Shown here in pieces: positions 1 to 8,257 of a stretch of 64,000 nt of DNA. Made by a program: the position numbers and the translations under genes. The stretch lies in assembly GCF_007752535.1 (NCBI RefSeq), contig NZ_CP036426.1:1302001-1366000 (forward strand). The letters run 5' to 3'. The notes beneath the pieces were generated by a model, which had not been told where the DNA came from, searched no databases, and saw nothing but the letters and a program-made list of their open reading frames with translations. Position 1 is the first letter of the stretch, and every line of letters starts with the position of its first letter. Source of the stretch: Tautonia plasticadhaerens (lineage in GTDB: Bacteria; Planctomycetota; Planctomycetia; Isosphaerales; Isosphaeraceae).

Positions 1-1142
1 CGATCTCCGCTCTTGAACAACGCCCGCAAGTGGCTCAGGGCGTCGGCCCCGTCGGCGCCCCACCTCATCCCCGAGCCCTTCATCCGCTGCCCGATGACCG
101 TCTTGCACGCCGCCTCCACCGGCCCCGAGCCGATCGCCCAACCCTTGGCCACGTAGCCCGGGTAGTCCATGCGGTGCGCCTGGTTGGTGAAGTACCGCAC
201 CACCTCCGCTCGTGCTTCCTTCGCCGCGTGGCCGCGCACCTCCAGGCCTCGCAACGCCTCGAGTACGGTCGGGCCGCCCTCGTATTTCAGCCGGTGGCAC
301 CAGTCGCCCAGCCAGCCCTCCCGCGCTTCGTCGTCGCCCGGGAACAGGGCGCGGGCCAGGCCCCCCAGGTATTCGGCGGCGTGGTAGAAGTCGAGGATCA
401 CCGCCTCGACCCTCCCGAAGTTGGCACGCGCCCAGCCCTCCAGCCCGCTGCCCCCGTCGGTCAGCGCGATCCACCGCTCGGCCCGGTCCATCCCCACCTG
501 CGCCGCCTGCCGCCGGAGCGGCTCGCCCAGGGGGGCCACGCCGCACAGCCCCGCCACGTAGCGGGCCCGGAACCGGGGCGGCGGGCCGTCGGGCCGCGCC
601 CGGCGGGCGGACACCTCGGGGACCGGGTTGTAGACCATCGCCACGGTGGCCATCCGCCCCTCGGCCGACGACCCGCCCTCGCCCTGCTGCCCGACCCCGG
701 TCGCGTCCGCCGCCACGTACGCGCAGGTCTTGCCCTCGGCGTCCTTGTGCCAGTGCCAGGCGCGGGCCCCGCCGAAGACCTCCCCGGCGGCCAGCCGCCG
801 GCCGACCTCGGCCCCGGCCGCCTCGGCGGCCCGCTCGACCGTCGACTCGGCCAGGCGCAGCCCGGCCATCTTCGGCAAGGTCACCTCGGCCGCCTCGGCG
901 AACGCCGAGAGCGCCCCGGCCAGGCAGGCGACCTCGTAGGCCGCCGGGGTCAGCGCCGCCTCGGGCACCCGCATCACGGCGTCGCCGGGGGCGAAGCCGC
1001 CGTGGCAGTGGGGGCAGTGGTAGTACGCCCGGGTGACCCGTACCGCCCCGAGCAGGCTGACCACCCGGCGGGGACGGTGGCCCATGAACTTGGCCGGCTC
1101 GAGGCAGGTCGGGCAGCTCACGCTCGACCCCCGGTACCCCCC
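1..1142 (-). CDS. ISKra4 transposase, catalytic frame (ORF B), 3' end beyond the window
   Basis: Read in the -1 frame relative to the N-terminal part, this frame is open to the window edge. It starts with a zinc-binding segment (SCPTC, then YYHCPHCHGG), followed by the DDE catalytic core typical of ISKra4 transposases: an aspartate in the VAADATGVGQQ segment, a second in WIALTDGG, and the glutamate in IGSGPVEAACK near the C-terminal end. The last visible residues, LRALFKSGDR, match the usual C-terminus, so only a short tail is missing. No internal stop was seen, so the copy may be active if frameshifting occurs. Confidence 0.8.
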
Positions 1143-1366
1143 TTTTTCCGCCCGTCGAGGGCGGCCTGAATCGCCTTGGCCCCGGTCTTGTGGACGAGGT
1201 CGCGGACCTCGTGCTCGGTCTGCCCGAAGAGTCGGTCGTCGCCCCGCGAGGCGAGGAGCTGGGCGATCCGCCAATGGTCCTCCTCGGAGGCGGCGTGGAG
1301 GGCCTGGTAGATCCGCTCGGCGTCGGCGGCCTGCTCCGGGGTCAGGCCCGAATCGGGGGTGCGCAT
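1118..1366 (-). CDS. ISKra4 transposase, N-terminal frame (ORF A)
   Basis: This 82-residue frame begins with an ATG at 1366 and encodes the N-terminal helical part of an ISKra4-type transposase; it ends in RKKGGTGGRA. The homologous downstream part lies in the -1 frame. At 1137-1147 the coding strand carries five A followed by six G, a slippery-looking run. A shift of -1 there converts the tail to KKGGYRGSSVSCP, which flows straight into the transposase zinc-finger region. Some ISKra4-family groups are known to use two frames, so programmed frameshifting is more likely than decay, but a mutation cannot be excluded from sequence alone. Confidence 0.75.
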   Translation of the reverse strand: MRTPDSGLTPEQAADAERIYQALHAASEEDHWRIAQLLASRGDDRLFGQTEHEVRDLVHKTGAKAIQAALDGRKKGGTGGRA

Positions 1367-1491
1367 GGCGGGATGTCCGTGCGAGGTTGTGGGTGAAATC
1401 CGTCGATCCCATCAGCCACCCCTGTTGTACGGGATTTCCCACCTACTTTCGAGACGCCCACCCTGCTCGGGGGATGAACCGGGCAGGGGAC

Positions 1492-1520
1492 TTGCGAGGA
1501 ACGACGGTGCTCGTCATAAT
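1492..1520 (+). promoter_or_regulatory. Putative sigma70-type promoter upstream of rplY
   Basis: A -35 TTGCGA (1492-1497) and a -10 CATAAT (1515-1520) are separated by 17 bases. Transcription would begin near 1527, about 190 bases before rplY. It lies just outside the IS, so it could serve rplY or be an outward-reading IS-end promoter. Confidence 0.45.
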
Positions 1521-1529
1521 CGCGGGATG

Positions 1530-1556
1530 CGCGGCCCTCGCGGGCGGCGTTTTTTT
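1530..1556 (+). terminator. Hairpin plus seven-T tract: intrinsic terminator or attenuator
   Basis: CGCGGCCC (1530-1537) pairs with GGGCGGCG (1542-1549) around a TCGC loop with one G-G mismatch, and seven T follow (1550-1556). It has the full form of an intrinsic terminator. It lies only a few bases after the predicted start of transcription, which suggests either attenuation of rplY or protection of rplY from IS-derived transcripts. Confidence 0.55.
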
Positions 1557-1715
1557 CGTTTGATGCGCGATTCGTCGCGATTGAACGAATCGAACTTGCA
1601 CAGACGACGACCCCCCAAGAACCTCGCGAAGCTCCCGATCCGGTTCGCCCCGGCCCGCACCGCGCGTCGCGGGATGTCCGGGCGGGCCCGGCGACGGAGG
1701 GACGGACACCTACTC

Positions 1716-2360
1716 ATGGCCGAAGCGGTTACCATCCAGGTCGAGCCGCGCGACCCGGCGAAGAACAAGGGCACCGGCAGCCGAGCCTCGAAGCGGCTGA
1801 GGGCAGACGGTCGCGTCCCGGCGATCATCTACGGGCACAAGCAGGATCCCGTGCCCATCTCGCTGTCGAACGACGACGTGGCGATGATGCTGAAGAAGTC
1901 GGTCCACCTCGCCCAGCTCTCCTGGGAAGGCAAGTCCGAGATGGCCGTCGTCCGGGACGTGCAGTGGGACCACCTGGGCAAGGACATCATCCACCTGGAC
2001 TTCCTCCGGGTCAGCGCCGGCGAGACGGTCGAGGCCGAGGTCGCGCTGGAGATGCACGGCGAGCCGGTCGGCCTGGCCCTCGGCGGCCGCCTGGAGCAGC
2101 TCGTCCGCAGCCTGAAGATCAAGGCCAAGCCCGACGCCATCCCCAAGTCGCTCACCCTGGAGGTGGGGGGCCTGAACGTCGGGGACGCGATCCTCGTCCG
2201 GGACCTCAAGGGGCTGATGCCCGATGGGGTGACGACCGAGGCCGAGGAGAGCGTCATGCTCGTCCACGTCGTCGAGAAGAAGGCCGGATCGGCCGCCGAC
2301 ACCGGCGACGAAGGGGCCGAGGGCGGCGGCGAGGCCGAAGGGGCGAAGTCGGAGGCGTGA
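1716..2360 (+). CDS. rplY: 50S ribosomal protein L25 (Ctc type)
   Basis: The 214-residue product is the long, CTC-type L25 that binds 5S rRNA in the large ribosomal subunit. The N-terminal half (about residues 1-95) carries the L25 beta-barrel signature, including GSRASKRLRADGRVPAIIYG and WDHLGKDIIHLDFLRV. The C-terminal TL5-type domain (about 97-190) contains EVGGLNVGDAILVRDL. An acidic, Gly/Glu-rich tail of about 25 residues follows. The ATG at 1716 was chosen because the family N-terminus starts there and a GGAGGG lies 15 bases upstream; the open frame further upstream is not conserved-looking. pth follows after 43 bases, as in many bacteria. Confidence 0.93.
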   Translation: MAEAVTIQVEPRDPAKNKGTGSRASKRLRADGRVPAIIYGHKQDPVPISLSNDDVAMMLKKSVHLAQLSWEGKSEMAVVRDVQWDHLGKDIIHLDFLRVSAGETVEAEVALEMHGEPVGLALGGRLEQLVRSLKIKAKPDAIPKSLTLEVGGLNVGDAILVRDLKGLMPDGVTTEAEESVMLVHVVEKKAGSAADTGDEGAEGGGEAEGAKSEA

Positions 2361-2403
2361 CGGTCCAGGCACGCCGGGAGTCCGGATCCGGGGCAGCGGT
2401 TCG

Positions 2404-2985
2404 ATGAGCGGTCGGAAGTTGATCGTCGGCCTGGGGAATCCGGGCCCCAAGTACGACGGGACCCGGCATAACGTCGGTTTCGAGGTGGTCGACCGGCTGG
2501 CCTCCGGGCCCGGCGGCTCCGCCGCCTCGAAGAAGTTCGACGGGCTGCTCGCCGAGGCCGAGCTCGACTTCCGACGCGTCCTGCTGCTGAAGCCCCAGAC
2601 GTACATGAACCTCAGCGGCCGGAGCGTCCGGCAGGCCGTCCAGTTCTACAAGATCGAGCCCGCCGAGGACCTCCTGGTCGTCTGCGACGACATCAGCCTG
2701 CCGCTGGGCAAGCTCCGCATCCGCCCGAAAGGCTCCGACGGGGGCCAGAAGGGGTTGCGGGACATCATCGCCCAGCTCGGCACCCAGGACTTCCCTCGCC
2801 TGCGGATCGGCGTCGGCGATCCCGGCCCGATCGACGCCGCGGACTACGTCCTCGGCCGGTGGCGGAACACCGAGCGTCCCGTCATCGACGATGCCTTGAT
2901 CTCGGCCACCCAGGCCGTCGCCGTCTGGGTCTCGCAGGGGTTGGAGTCGGCCATGAATCGGTTCAACGCGGCCGCGGGGGGATAG
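2404..2985 (+). CDS. pth: Peptidyl-tRNA hydrolase
   Basis: This enzyme cleaves peptidyl-tRNA released from stalled ribosomes and recycles the tRNA. The 193-residue length is typical. The N-terminal motif GLGNPGPKYDGTRHNVGF gives Asn12 and the catalytic His22; TYMNLSG (about 66-72) and VCDDISLPLGKLRIR (about 97-111) follow with the conserved aspartate. The usual HN pair in the GGHNGLRD loop is replaced by QK (GGQKGLRDI), a substitution at a residue that contacts substrate in E. coli Pth; it may be normal for this lineage. The gene lies between rplY and rpsF on the same strand. Confidence 0.95.
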   Translation: MSGRKLIVGLGNPGPKYDGTRHNVGFEVVDRLASGPGGSAASKKFDGLLAEAELDFRRVLLLKPQTYMNLSGRSVRQAVQFYKIEPAEDLLVVCDDISLPLGKLRIRPKGSDGGQKGLRDIIAQLGTQDFPRLRIGVGDPGPIDAADYVLGRWRNTERPVIDDALISATQAVAVWVSQGLESAMNRFNAAAGG

Positions 2986-3217
2986 GACCCGCATCCGGCC
3001 GCCCGCAGTCGGGTTCGAACGGGTCGCCGGCGATCGGCCGGCTCCCCGACGTCTCTCAGGTTCGATCGAGATCACCCAGGAGGGCCCGAGCACCGTTTCC
3101 CCGAAGGGAGGGGAGACGGGCCGAGGCGTCCCCGGCGGTCGGAGGCCAGCCCGGCCCCGATCGCCCGGAACGACGGACGCCGAGGCTCCACGGGCCCCAT
3201 GTCACGAGGAGGCCACC

Positions 3218-3667
3218 GTGCCGGTCAACACGTACGAGGGGATGTTCCTGCTGGACAGCACCAAGGTCACCGGCTCGTGGGAGGAGGCCGAGACCCACGT
3301 CCACGACCTGCTCCGCAAGCACGAGTCGGAGATCGTCGCCAGCCGGCAGTGGGACGACCGCAGGCTCGCCTACCCGGTCGGGCCCCACAAGAAGGGGGCG
3401 TACCTGCTCACGTACTTCCGGGTCGACGGCAGCAAGCTCCAGGAACTGGTCGGCGACCTGCACCTGGACGAGATGGTGGTCCGGGAGCTGATCCTCAAGG
3501 TCCACCCGAAGCTGGCCGATCACCTCGTCACGCAGGCGATGTCCTTCACGCCGACCGACGAGGGCGGCCCCTCCGACGACGACGACCGCCGCGACCGCCG
3601 CGACCGGGACCGGGACCGGGACCGGGGCGATCGCCGGGGCCGGGACCGCGATCGCGACCGGGACTGA
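3218..3667 (+). CDS. rpsF: 30S ribosomal protein S6 with a charged repeat tail
   Basis: S6 binds the central domain of 16S rRNA, normally as a dimer with S18. The first 95 or so residues are a normal S6 fold, with NTYEGMFLLD at the start and DDRRLAYPVGPHKKGAYLLTYF in the middle. The last 30 to 35 residues are an Asp/Arg repeat encoded by tandem GACCGG hexamers around 3600-3630. The GTG at 3218 is the start: AGGAGG at 3207-3212 lies 5 bases upstream. ssb follows after an intergenic promoter. Confidence 0.93.
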   Translation: MPVNTYEGMFLLDSTKVTGSWEEAETHVHDLLRKHESEIVASRQWDDRRLAYPVGPHKKGAYLLTYFRVDGSKLQELVGDLHLDEMVVRELILKVHPKLADHLVTQAMSFTPTDEGGPSDDDDRRDRRDRDRDRDRGDRRGRDRDRDRD

Positions 3668-3704
3668 CCGGGCCCCGAGGCCCATCTCGATTCGTTTTCT
3701 CGGC

Positions 3705-3733
3705 TTGAGTCCGGACCCGGCGTGTGGTACGGT
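3705..3733 (+). promoter_or_regulatory. Promoter for ssb
   Basis: TTGAGT (3705-3710) and TACGGT (3728-3733) are separated by exactly 17 bases, in a slightly AT-richer patch after rpsF. ssb begins 93 bases downstream of the -10, so ssb can be transcribed independently of rpsF. Confidence 0.5.
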
Positions 3734-3826
3734 TCCATCAAGGTGACAGCCGTTTAGTGTCGCGACCCTTCATCCGACCACCATCCGCCGAGACCGGCCG
3801 AGCCGGGGCCGGGGAGGTCCGTTCCG

Positions 3827-4363
3827 ATGGCCGACTTGAACAAGGTGTTCCTGATCGGGCGCCTGACCCACGATCCGGAGCTGCGCTACACCCCCAGCGG
3901 CGCCCCGGTCAGCGACCTCCGACTCGCCACCAGCCGCGTCTTCACGACCAAGGAGGGGGATCGTCGCGAGGACACGCTCTACATCGACGTCTCCGTCTGG
4001 AACCGGCAGGCCGAGAATTGCTGCCAGTACCTGAAGAAGGGCAGCCAGATCCACGTGGAGGGCCACCTCCGCATGGATTCCTGGGAGGACCGGAACTCCG
4101 GAGAGAAGCGGACCAAGATCCGGGTCGAAGGGGAGCGCATCCAGTTCCTCGACACGCGTCGGGGCGGCGACGACCAGGGCGGCGGCCCCCCCCGAAGCGA
4201 CGTCGAGTATGACGAGCCCCCGGCCCGCCGCGCCCCCTCCGGCGGCGGCGGCGGGGAGCCCCGTGGCGGCGCCAACGGCTCCGGGCCTCGTCCCTATGCC
4301 CCGCCTCCCCGGCGTCCGGCCGCCGGGAGTGAGGAGCCGGCCGACGAGGATATCCCGTTCTAA
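3827..4363 (+). CDS. ssb: Single-stranded DNA-binding protein
   Basis: SSB coats single-stranded DNA during replication and repair and recruits partner enzymes through its C-terminal tip. Residues 1-110 form the OB fold (NKVFLIGRLTHDPELRYTPSG, then DVSVWNRQAENCCQYLKKGS). Residues 115-170 are a disordered Gly/Pro/Arg-rich linker. The last six residues DEDIPF are the classical acidic interaction tip. The ATG at 3827 has GGGGAGG (3811-3817) upstream. The length of 178 residues is ordinary. It stands between rpsF and rplI where rpsF-ssb-rpsR-rplI is the common order, but rpsR is absent here. Confidence 0.95.
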   Translation: MADLNKVFLIGRLTHDPELRYTPSGAPVSDLRLATSRVFTTKEGDRREDTLYIDVSVWNRQAENCCQYLKKGSQIHVEGHLRMDSWEDRNSGEKRTKIRVEGERIQFLDTRRGGDDQGGGPPRSDVEYDEPPARRAPSGGGGGEPRGGANGSGPRPYAPPPRRPAAGSEEPADEDIPF

Positions 4364-4456
4364 TCCCTTTCCACAAGGCACGTTCAGGCGAACGTAAGGC
4401 TCGACCCGCCGACGGCGCGGGCCCCGCGCCGACCGTCGAGACGAGGACGCGACACC

Positions 4457-5098
4457 ATGGCCAAGACCCCGACCAAGAGCAAGAGCAAGCAGGCCAAGTC
4501 GGCCGCCAAGGCCGCCCGGGCCCTGGCGCACGCCCAGACCCAGAGCCAGGCCGCCCAGGAAATCCTCGGCGCCACCCGGCGGCCCGGGTGGGAGCGTCGG
4601 CACAACCACCCGACCCGGCCGAAGAACGGCTTCATGCATATCCTGCTGACCAGCAAGGTCGCCAAGCTCGGCGACCCCGGCGACCTGGTCAAGGTCAAGC
4701 CCGGCTACGCCCGGAACTTCCTGCTGCCCCAGGGGCTGGCCACCTTCGCCACCCCGCACAACCTGCGGATCGTCGAGAAGCACCGGGCCCGCCTCAAGGC
4801 GCTGGAAGAGGCCAAGCGGTCCGACCTCCAGAGCCTCGCCGCCCAGCTCTCCCAGCGGTCCATCACCATCGAGGCCAATGCCAACGAGGAGGGGCACCTC
4901 TACGGCTCGGTCAACTCCCAGCAGATCGCCTCGGCCCTGGCGACCGACGGCTTCCAGGTCGACCCCGAGAACGTCCGGATCGAGGGCCCGCTGCGGGAGC
5001 TCGGCTTCTACAGCATCCCGATCCACCTGGGCATGGAGATCACCGGAGAGGTCAAGCTCTGGGTGGTGCCGACGCACATCGAGGAGGACCAGGGCTGA
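4457..5098 (+). CDS. rplI: 50S ribosomal protein L9 with an N-terminal extension
   Basis: L9 binds 23S rRNA near the L1 stalk. The L9 homology starts at residue 60 (MHILLTSKVAKLGDPGDLVKVK), with the conserved KPGYARNFLLPQGLA just after and the C-terminal domain over about 130-210. The first 59 residues are a Lys/Ala/Gln-rich basic extension not found in standard L9. I kept the upstream ATG at 4457 because a GAGGA sits 9 bases before it, whereas the internal ATG at 4634 has no ribosome binding site. If the internal ATG were used the protein would be 154 residues, the usual length. dnaB follows, as in many genomes. Confidence 0.9.
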   Translation: MAKTPTKSKSKQAKSAAKAARALAHAQTQSQAAQEILGATRRPGWERRHNHPTRPKNGFMHILLTSKVAKLGDPGDLVKVKPGYARNFLLPQGLATFATPHNLRIVEKHRARLKALEEAKRSDLQSLAAQLSQRSITIEANANEEGHLYGSVNSQQIASALATDGFQVDPENVRIEGPLRELGFYSIPIHLGMEITGEVKLWVVPTHIEEDQG

Positions 5099-5349
5099 TC
5101 GTCCTGCCGTGCCGATCGTGGCGGACTTGAGGGCCGGGGGGGTCGGATTCACCCCCCGGCCCCGGATCGATTCGCCCCCGATCCCCGCGCCGGCCGATCG
5201 ATTCCGGTAGAGTCGGCCGGCCGCATCGCAGCCATCCGGACGTCCGAACGGCCAGGGACTCGGCCCCGCGGCGATCGCCCGCTCCGGCCCGGTCCGCGTC
5301 GTGACGGCCTGGCCATTCGCCGCCAGCGATCGGTCGGAGCTGCTCGACG

Positions 5350-6819
5350 ATGTCCCCCTATGCAAACGGCAATAGCAACGGGAACGGGAACGGCCACGGC
5401 AAGGGCCACGGGCAGCATCGCCATTCGGCGACCGCCTCGGGCCCCCCGGATGATCGCCTCCCCCCCCAGAACCTCGAGGCCGAGCGCGGCGTGCTCGGCT
5501 CGATTTTGCTGGACAACGAGGTCCTGCACGAGGTCGTCCCGCTGCTGCAACCCCCGGACTTCTACCGGGACGCCCACCAGGTCGTCTACACGGTCGTCCG
5601 GGAACTGTACGACAAGGGCCAGCCGGTCGACACCCTGCTGCTCGCCGAGGAGCTCCAGCGCCGGGAGCAATACGACCGACTCGGCGGCGACGAGCTGATC
5701 GGTTCCATCATCAACAGCGTCCCGCATGCCGCCAACGCGCTGCACTACGCGGTGATCGTCCGGGAGAAGTCCGTGCTCCGCCGCCTGATCGGCGGCGCCC
5801 ACGAGATCCTCAAGGACAGCTACGACAGCCTCAAGTCCGCCGACGAGGTGCTCCAGACCGCCGAGCGCCAGATCTTCCGGATCGCCGAGGAGCAGGCCAG
5901 CGGCGAGACGGTCGACCTGCAGGACATCGTCACCGAGGCGATGGACCGCATCGCCCTGCGGTCCGAGTCCCGACACCCGATCACCGGTATCTCCAGCGGC
6001 CTGCTCGACCTGGACGACGTGACCACGGGCTTCCAGGGCTCGCAACTGGTCATCCTGGCGGCCCGCCCGAGCATGGGCAAGACGGCGCTAGCGCTGAACA
6101 TCTGCGAGCACGTCGCGATGTCCCAGCACAAGGCCGTCCTGTTCGTCTCCCTGGAAATGGGCAAGCTGGAGATCGCCGACCGGATGCTGGGCGCCCGGGC
6201 GAAGGTCGACGGCCACAAGCTCCGGACCGGTCAGGGGCTCGGCCAGCGCGACATGACCATGTTGGGCCGGGCCTACGACGAGCTCCGGGGCGGCGCCCCC
6301 GTGCTGATCGACGACACGCCGACCCGCAACATGCTCCAGATCACGGCGAACGCCCGCCGGATCAAGCTCCGACAGGCCAAGACCACCCAGGACCTCGGCC
6401 TGATCATCGTCGACTACATCCAGCTCATCGAGCCCGATTCGGGCGAGAACCGCGACAGCCGACAGGAGCAGATCGCCAAGATCAGCCGGCGGCTGAAGAC
6501 CCTCGCCCGGGAGCTGAACGTCCCCGTCATCGCCCTCTCCCAGCTCAATCGAGGCGTCGAGAACCGCGAGGACCGTCGCCCCCGGATGGCCGACCTCCGC
6601 GAGTCGGGCGCCATCGAGCAGGACGCCGACATGGTCCTGCTCCTGCACCGCCCCGAGTATTACGACCCCAATGACCAGCCCGGCGTCGCCGAGCTGATCG
6701 TCGCCAAGAACCGGAACGGCCGCACCGACACGATCAAGATGACCTTCCTCCGCAACTTCATGAAGTTCGAGAACCTCGCCGCCATCGCCGACGGCCCGAT
6801 CGACGCCGGGACGTTCTGA
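5350..6819 (+). CDS. dnaB: Replicative DNA helicase
   Basis: DnaB is the hexameric 5'-3' helicase that unwinds the replication fork. The N-terminal collar domain spans about residues 38-140 (PPQNLEAERGVLGSILLD). The RecA-like ATPase domain follows, with the Walker A motif ARPSMGKTALALN at about 238-250, a Walker B segment LGLIIVDYIQLI, and the DLRESGAIEQDADMV arginine-finger region near the end. No intein is present. The first 30 residues are a low-complexity Asn/Gly/His-rich stretch (ANGNSNGNGNGHGKGHG) that is not part of the normal fold. A weak TAGAGT -10-like element lies at 5208-5213. Confidence 0.96.
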   Translation: MSPYANGNSNGNGNGHGKGHGQHRHSATASGPPDDRLPPQNLEAERGVLGSILLDNEVLHEVVPLLQPPDFYRDAHQVVYTVVRELYDKGQPVDTLLLAEELQRREQYDRLGGDELIGSIINSVPHAANALHYAVIVREKSVLRRLIGGAHEILKDSYDSLKSADEVLQTAERQIFRIAEEQASGETVDLQDIVTEAMDRIALRSESRHPITGISSGLLDLDDVTTGFQGSQLVILAARPSMGKTALALNICEHVAMSQHKAVLFVSLEMGKLEIADRMLGARAKVDGHKLRTGQGLGQRDMTMLGRAYDELRGGAPVLIDDTPTRNMLQITANARRIKLRQAKTTQDLGLIIVDYIQLIEPDSGENRDSRQEQIAKISRRLKTLARELNVPVIALSQLNRGVENREDRRPRMADLRESGAIEQDADMVLLLHRPEYYDPNDQPGVAELIVAKNRNGRTDTIKMTFLRNFMKFENLAAIADGPIDAGTF

Positions 6820-6844
6820 ACCCCGGGTTCCCCGGCCGACTCGG

Positions 6845-8257
6845 TCAGCCGCCGCCGTAGGCGCTATGCTTGCGGCGGCGGCTGGAGGTGAATTCCTCGA
6901 CGGTCCCCCTCGTGATCACCTCGTAGAGGGTCGCCTCCTTGTCGCCCCGCTTGCGGAGGATCCGGCCGAGCCGCTGGACGTGCTCCCGGACCGAGCCGGT
7001 GCCCGAGAGGATGATCGCCACGTTCGCCTCGGGCACGTTCACCCCCTCGTTCAGCACCCGGCTGGTGGCGACGATCGGGAACCGGCCGTCGTTGAACCGC
7101 AGGAGCACCTCGCGGCGCTCCTTGGTCTTCGTCTGGTGGGTGATGACCGGCACGAGGAATCGCCGGGCGATCTGGTAGACCGTCGCGTTGTCGTGCGTGA
7201 AGATGATGATCCGGTCGCCGTGGTGGTGGTCGAGCAGCCTCCCCAGCAGCTGGAGCTTCGCCGGGGCGGCCAGGGCGAGCTCACGCTGCTCCCGGTACGC
7301 CTGGTAGGCGGTGCGGCCCTCGGTGGAGCGGAAGGCGAGCCGGAGGAACTGGCCCCAGGCGTCGGGGCGTCGGAAGTCGATGCCGTGGTCCCGGGTGAAG
7401 TTGCGATAGACCTCGCGGCACGATTCGTAGCGGAACTGCTCCTCCTCGCTCAGGGTGACGTATTGCGTCTCGACCCGGTAATCGGCCAGGAACTGGCCGC
7501 GGAGCTGGGTGATCTCCTTGCGGTAGACGATCGGGCCGATCAGCCGGTCGAGCTGCTCGTGGGCGTTGTCGGCCCGCTCGGGGGTGGCGGTCAGCCCGAG
7601 GCGGAACGGGGCGATGGAGCAGGTCGAGGCCAGCCCGTAGGTCGGGCCGGGCAGGTGGTGGCACTCGTCGAAGACGAGCAGGCCGAACTTGTCGCCCAGC
7701 CGGGCCATGTTCATGTAGGCGGAATCGTAGGTCGTCACCGTCAGCGGCTTGACCTCGTAGTAGCCGCCGCCGAGCAGGCCGACCTCCACGTCGAAGCAGA
7801 GCGTCAGCTCGTCGAACCACTGGTTCATCAGGTCGATCGTCGGCGTGACCACCAGCGTGGGGCGCTGGGCCGCGTTGATGGCGAGGTTCGCCATGTGGGT
7901 CTTGCCCGTGCCGGTCGGCAGCACGACCACCCCCCGCATCCCGCCCGCTGACCACGCCTCCAGGGCCTCGGTCTGGTGCGGGAACGCCGGCTTGTCGACC
8001 CGGATGTCCCACGGGGTCTTGCCCTGGTAGTCCCGGGCCCGGTCGTCGTAGGGGATGCCGTGGTCGCGCAGGTGCTGGACGATCTCCCGGTACCAGATCG
8101 CCGGTGCCCGGTAGATCCCCCGCCGTCTCGAGTCGAACTGGAGGCCGGGGATCCCCCGGGAGTCGTGCTCGGGCAGGCCCTCGACGACGATCGTCCCCTC
8201 CTCGAAGGTGAGGGCGAGCCGGTTCGGATCGGTCGTCGCCGCCGGTTCGGCACTCAT
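6845..8257 (-). CDS. XPB-like superfamily 2 DNA helicase
   Basis: The 470-residue product is a stand-alone SF2 helicase core resembling bacterial and archaeal XPB. Residues 1-85 form a small N-terminal domain. Walker A is LPTGTGKT (113-120), the DEAH-like box is DECHH (197-201), motif III is LTATPERAD, and motif VI is QRLGRILRKRG near the end. The RED motif of XPB enzymes appears here as RAD (228-230). The ATG at 8257 was chosen over one at 8302 because GGGAGG lies about 7 bases upstream. It overlaps the stop of the upstream mini-ORF in an ATGA junction, so it is probably translated with the Uma2 operon. XPB relatives elsewhere work with a nuclease partner; Uma2 could be that partner here, which is inference. 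Confidence 0.85.
   Translation of the reverse strand: MSAEPAATTDPNRLALTFEEGTIVVEGLPEHDSRGIPGLQFDSRRRGIYRAPAIWYREIVQHLRDHGIPYDDRARDYQGKTPWDIRVDKPAFPHQTEALEAWSAGGMRGVVVLPTGTGKTHMANLAINAAQRPTLVVTPTIDLMNQWFDELTLCFDVEVGLLGGGYYEVKPLTVTTYDSAYMNMARLGDKFGLLVFDECHHLPGPTYGLASTCSIAPFRLGLTATPERADNAHEQLDRLIGPIVYRKEITQLRGQFLADYRVETQYVTLSEEEQFRYESCREVYRNFTRDHGIDFRRPDAWGQFLRLAFRSTEGRTAYQAYREQRELALAAPAKLQLLGRLLDHHHGDRIIIFTHDNATVYQIARRFLVPVITHQTKTKERREVLLRFNDGRFPIVATSRVLNEGVNVPEANVAIILSGTGSVREHVQRLGRILRKRGDKEATLYEVITRGTVEEFTSSRRRKHSAYGGG

Larger units (their letters stand above)
1..1366 (-). mobile_element. ISKra4-family insertion sequence, cut by the window's left edge
   Basis: The first 1.37 kb holds the 5' two thirds or more of an ISKra4-type element read leftward, with its transposase split into two frames. 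The outer boundary to the right could not be fixed; the non-coding stretch up to about 1440 may still be IS sequence, but I found no inverted repeat pair because the other end lies outside the window. The element sits directly upstream of the rplY-dnaB block without interrupting any gene I can see. Confidence 0.8.
1367..1715. other. Intergenic region between the IS and rplY
   Basis: No gene is supported here. It contains a sigma70-like promoter (1492-1520) immediately followed by a hairpin with a T-run (1530-1556), and perhaps the outer end of the IS. The segment around 1430-1460 (TTTCCCACCTACTTTC) may belong to the IS. Confidence 0.5.

Noticed and set aside
3005-3030. GGGTTCGAAC resembling a tRNA T-loop
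   Set aside because: The flanking bases do not form a T-stem, and no acceptor, D or anticodon arm was found.
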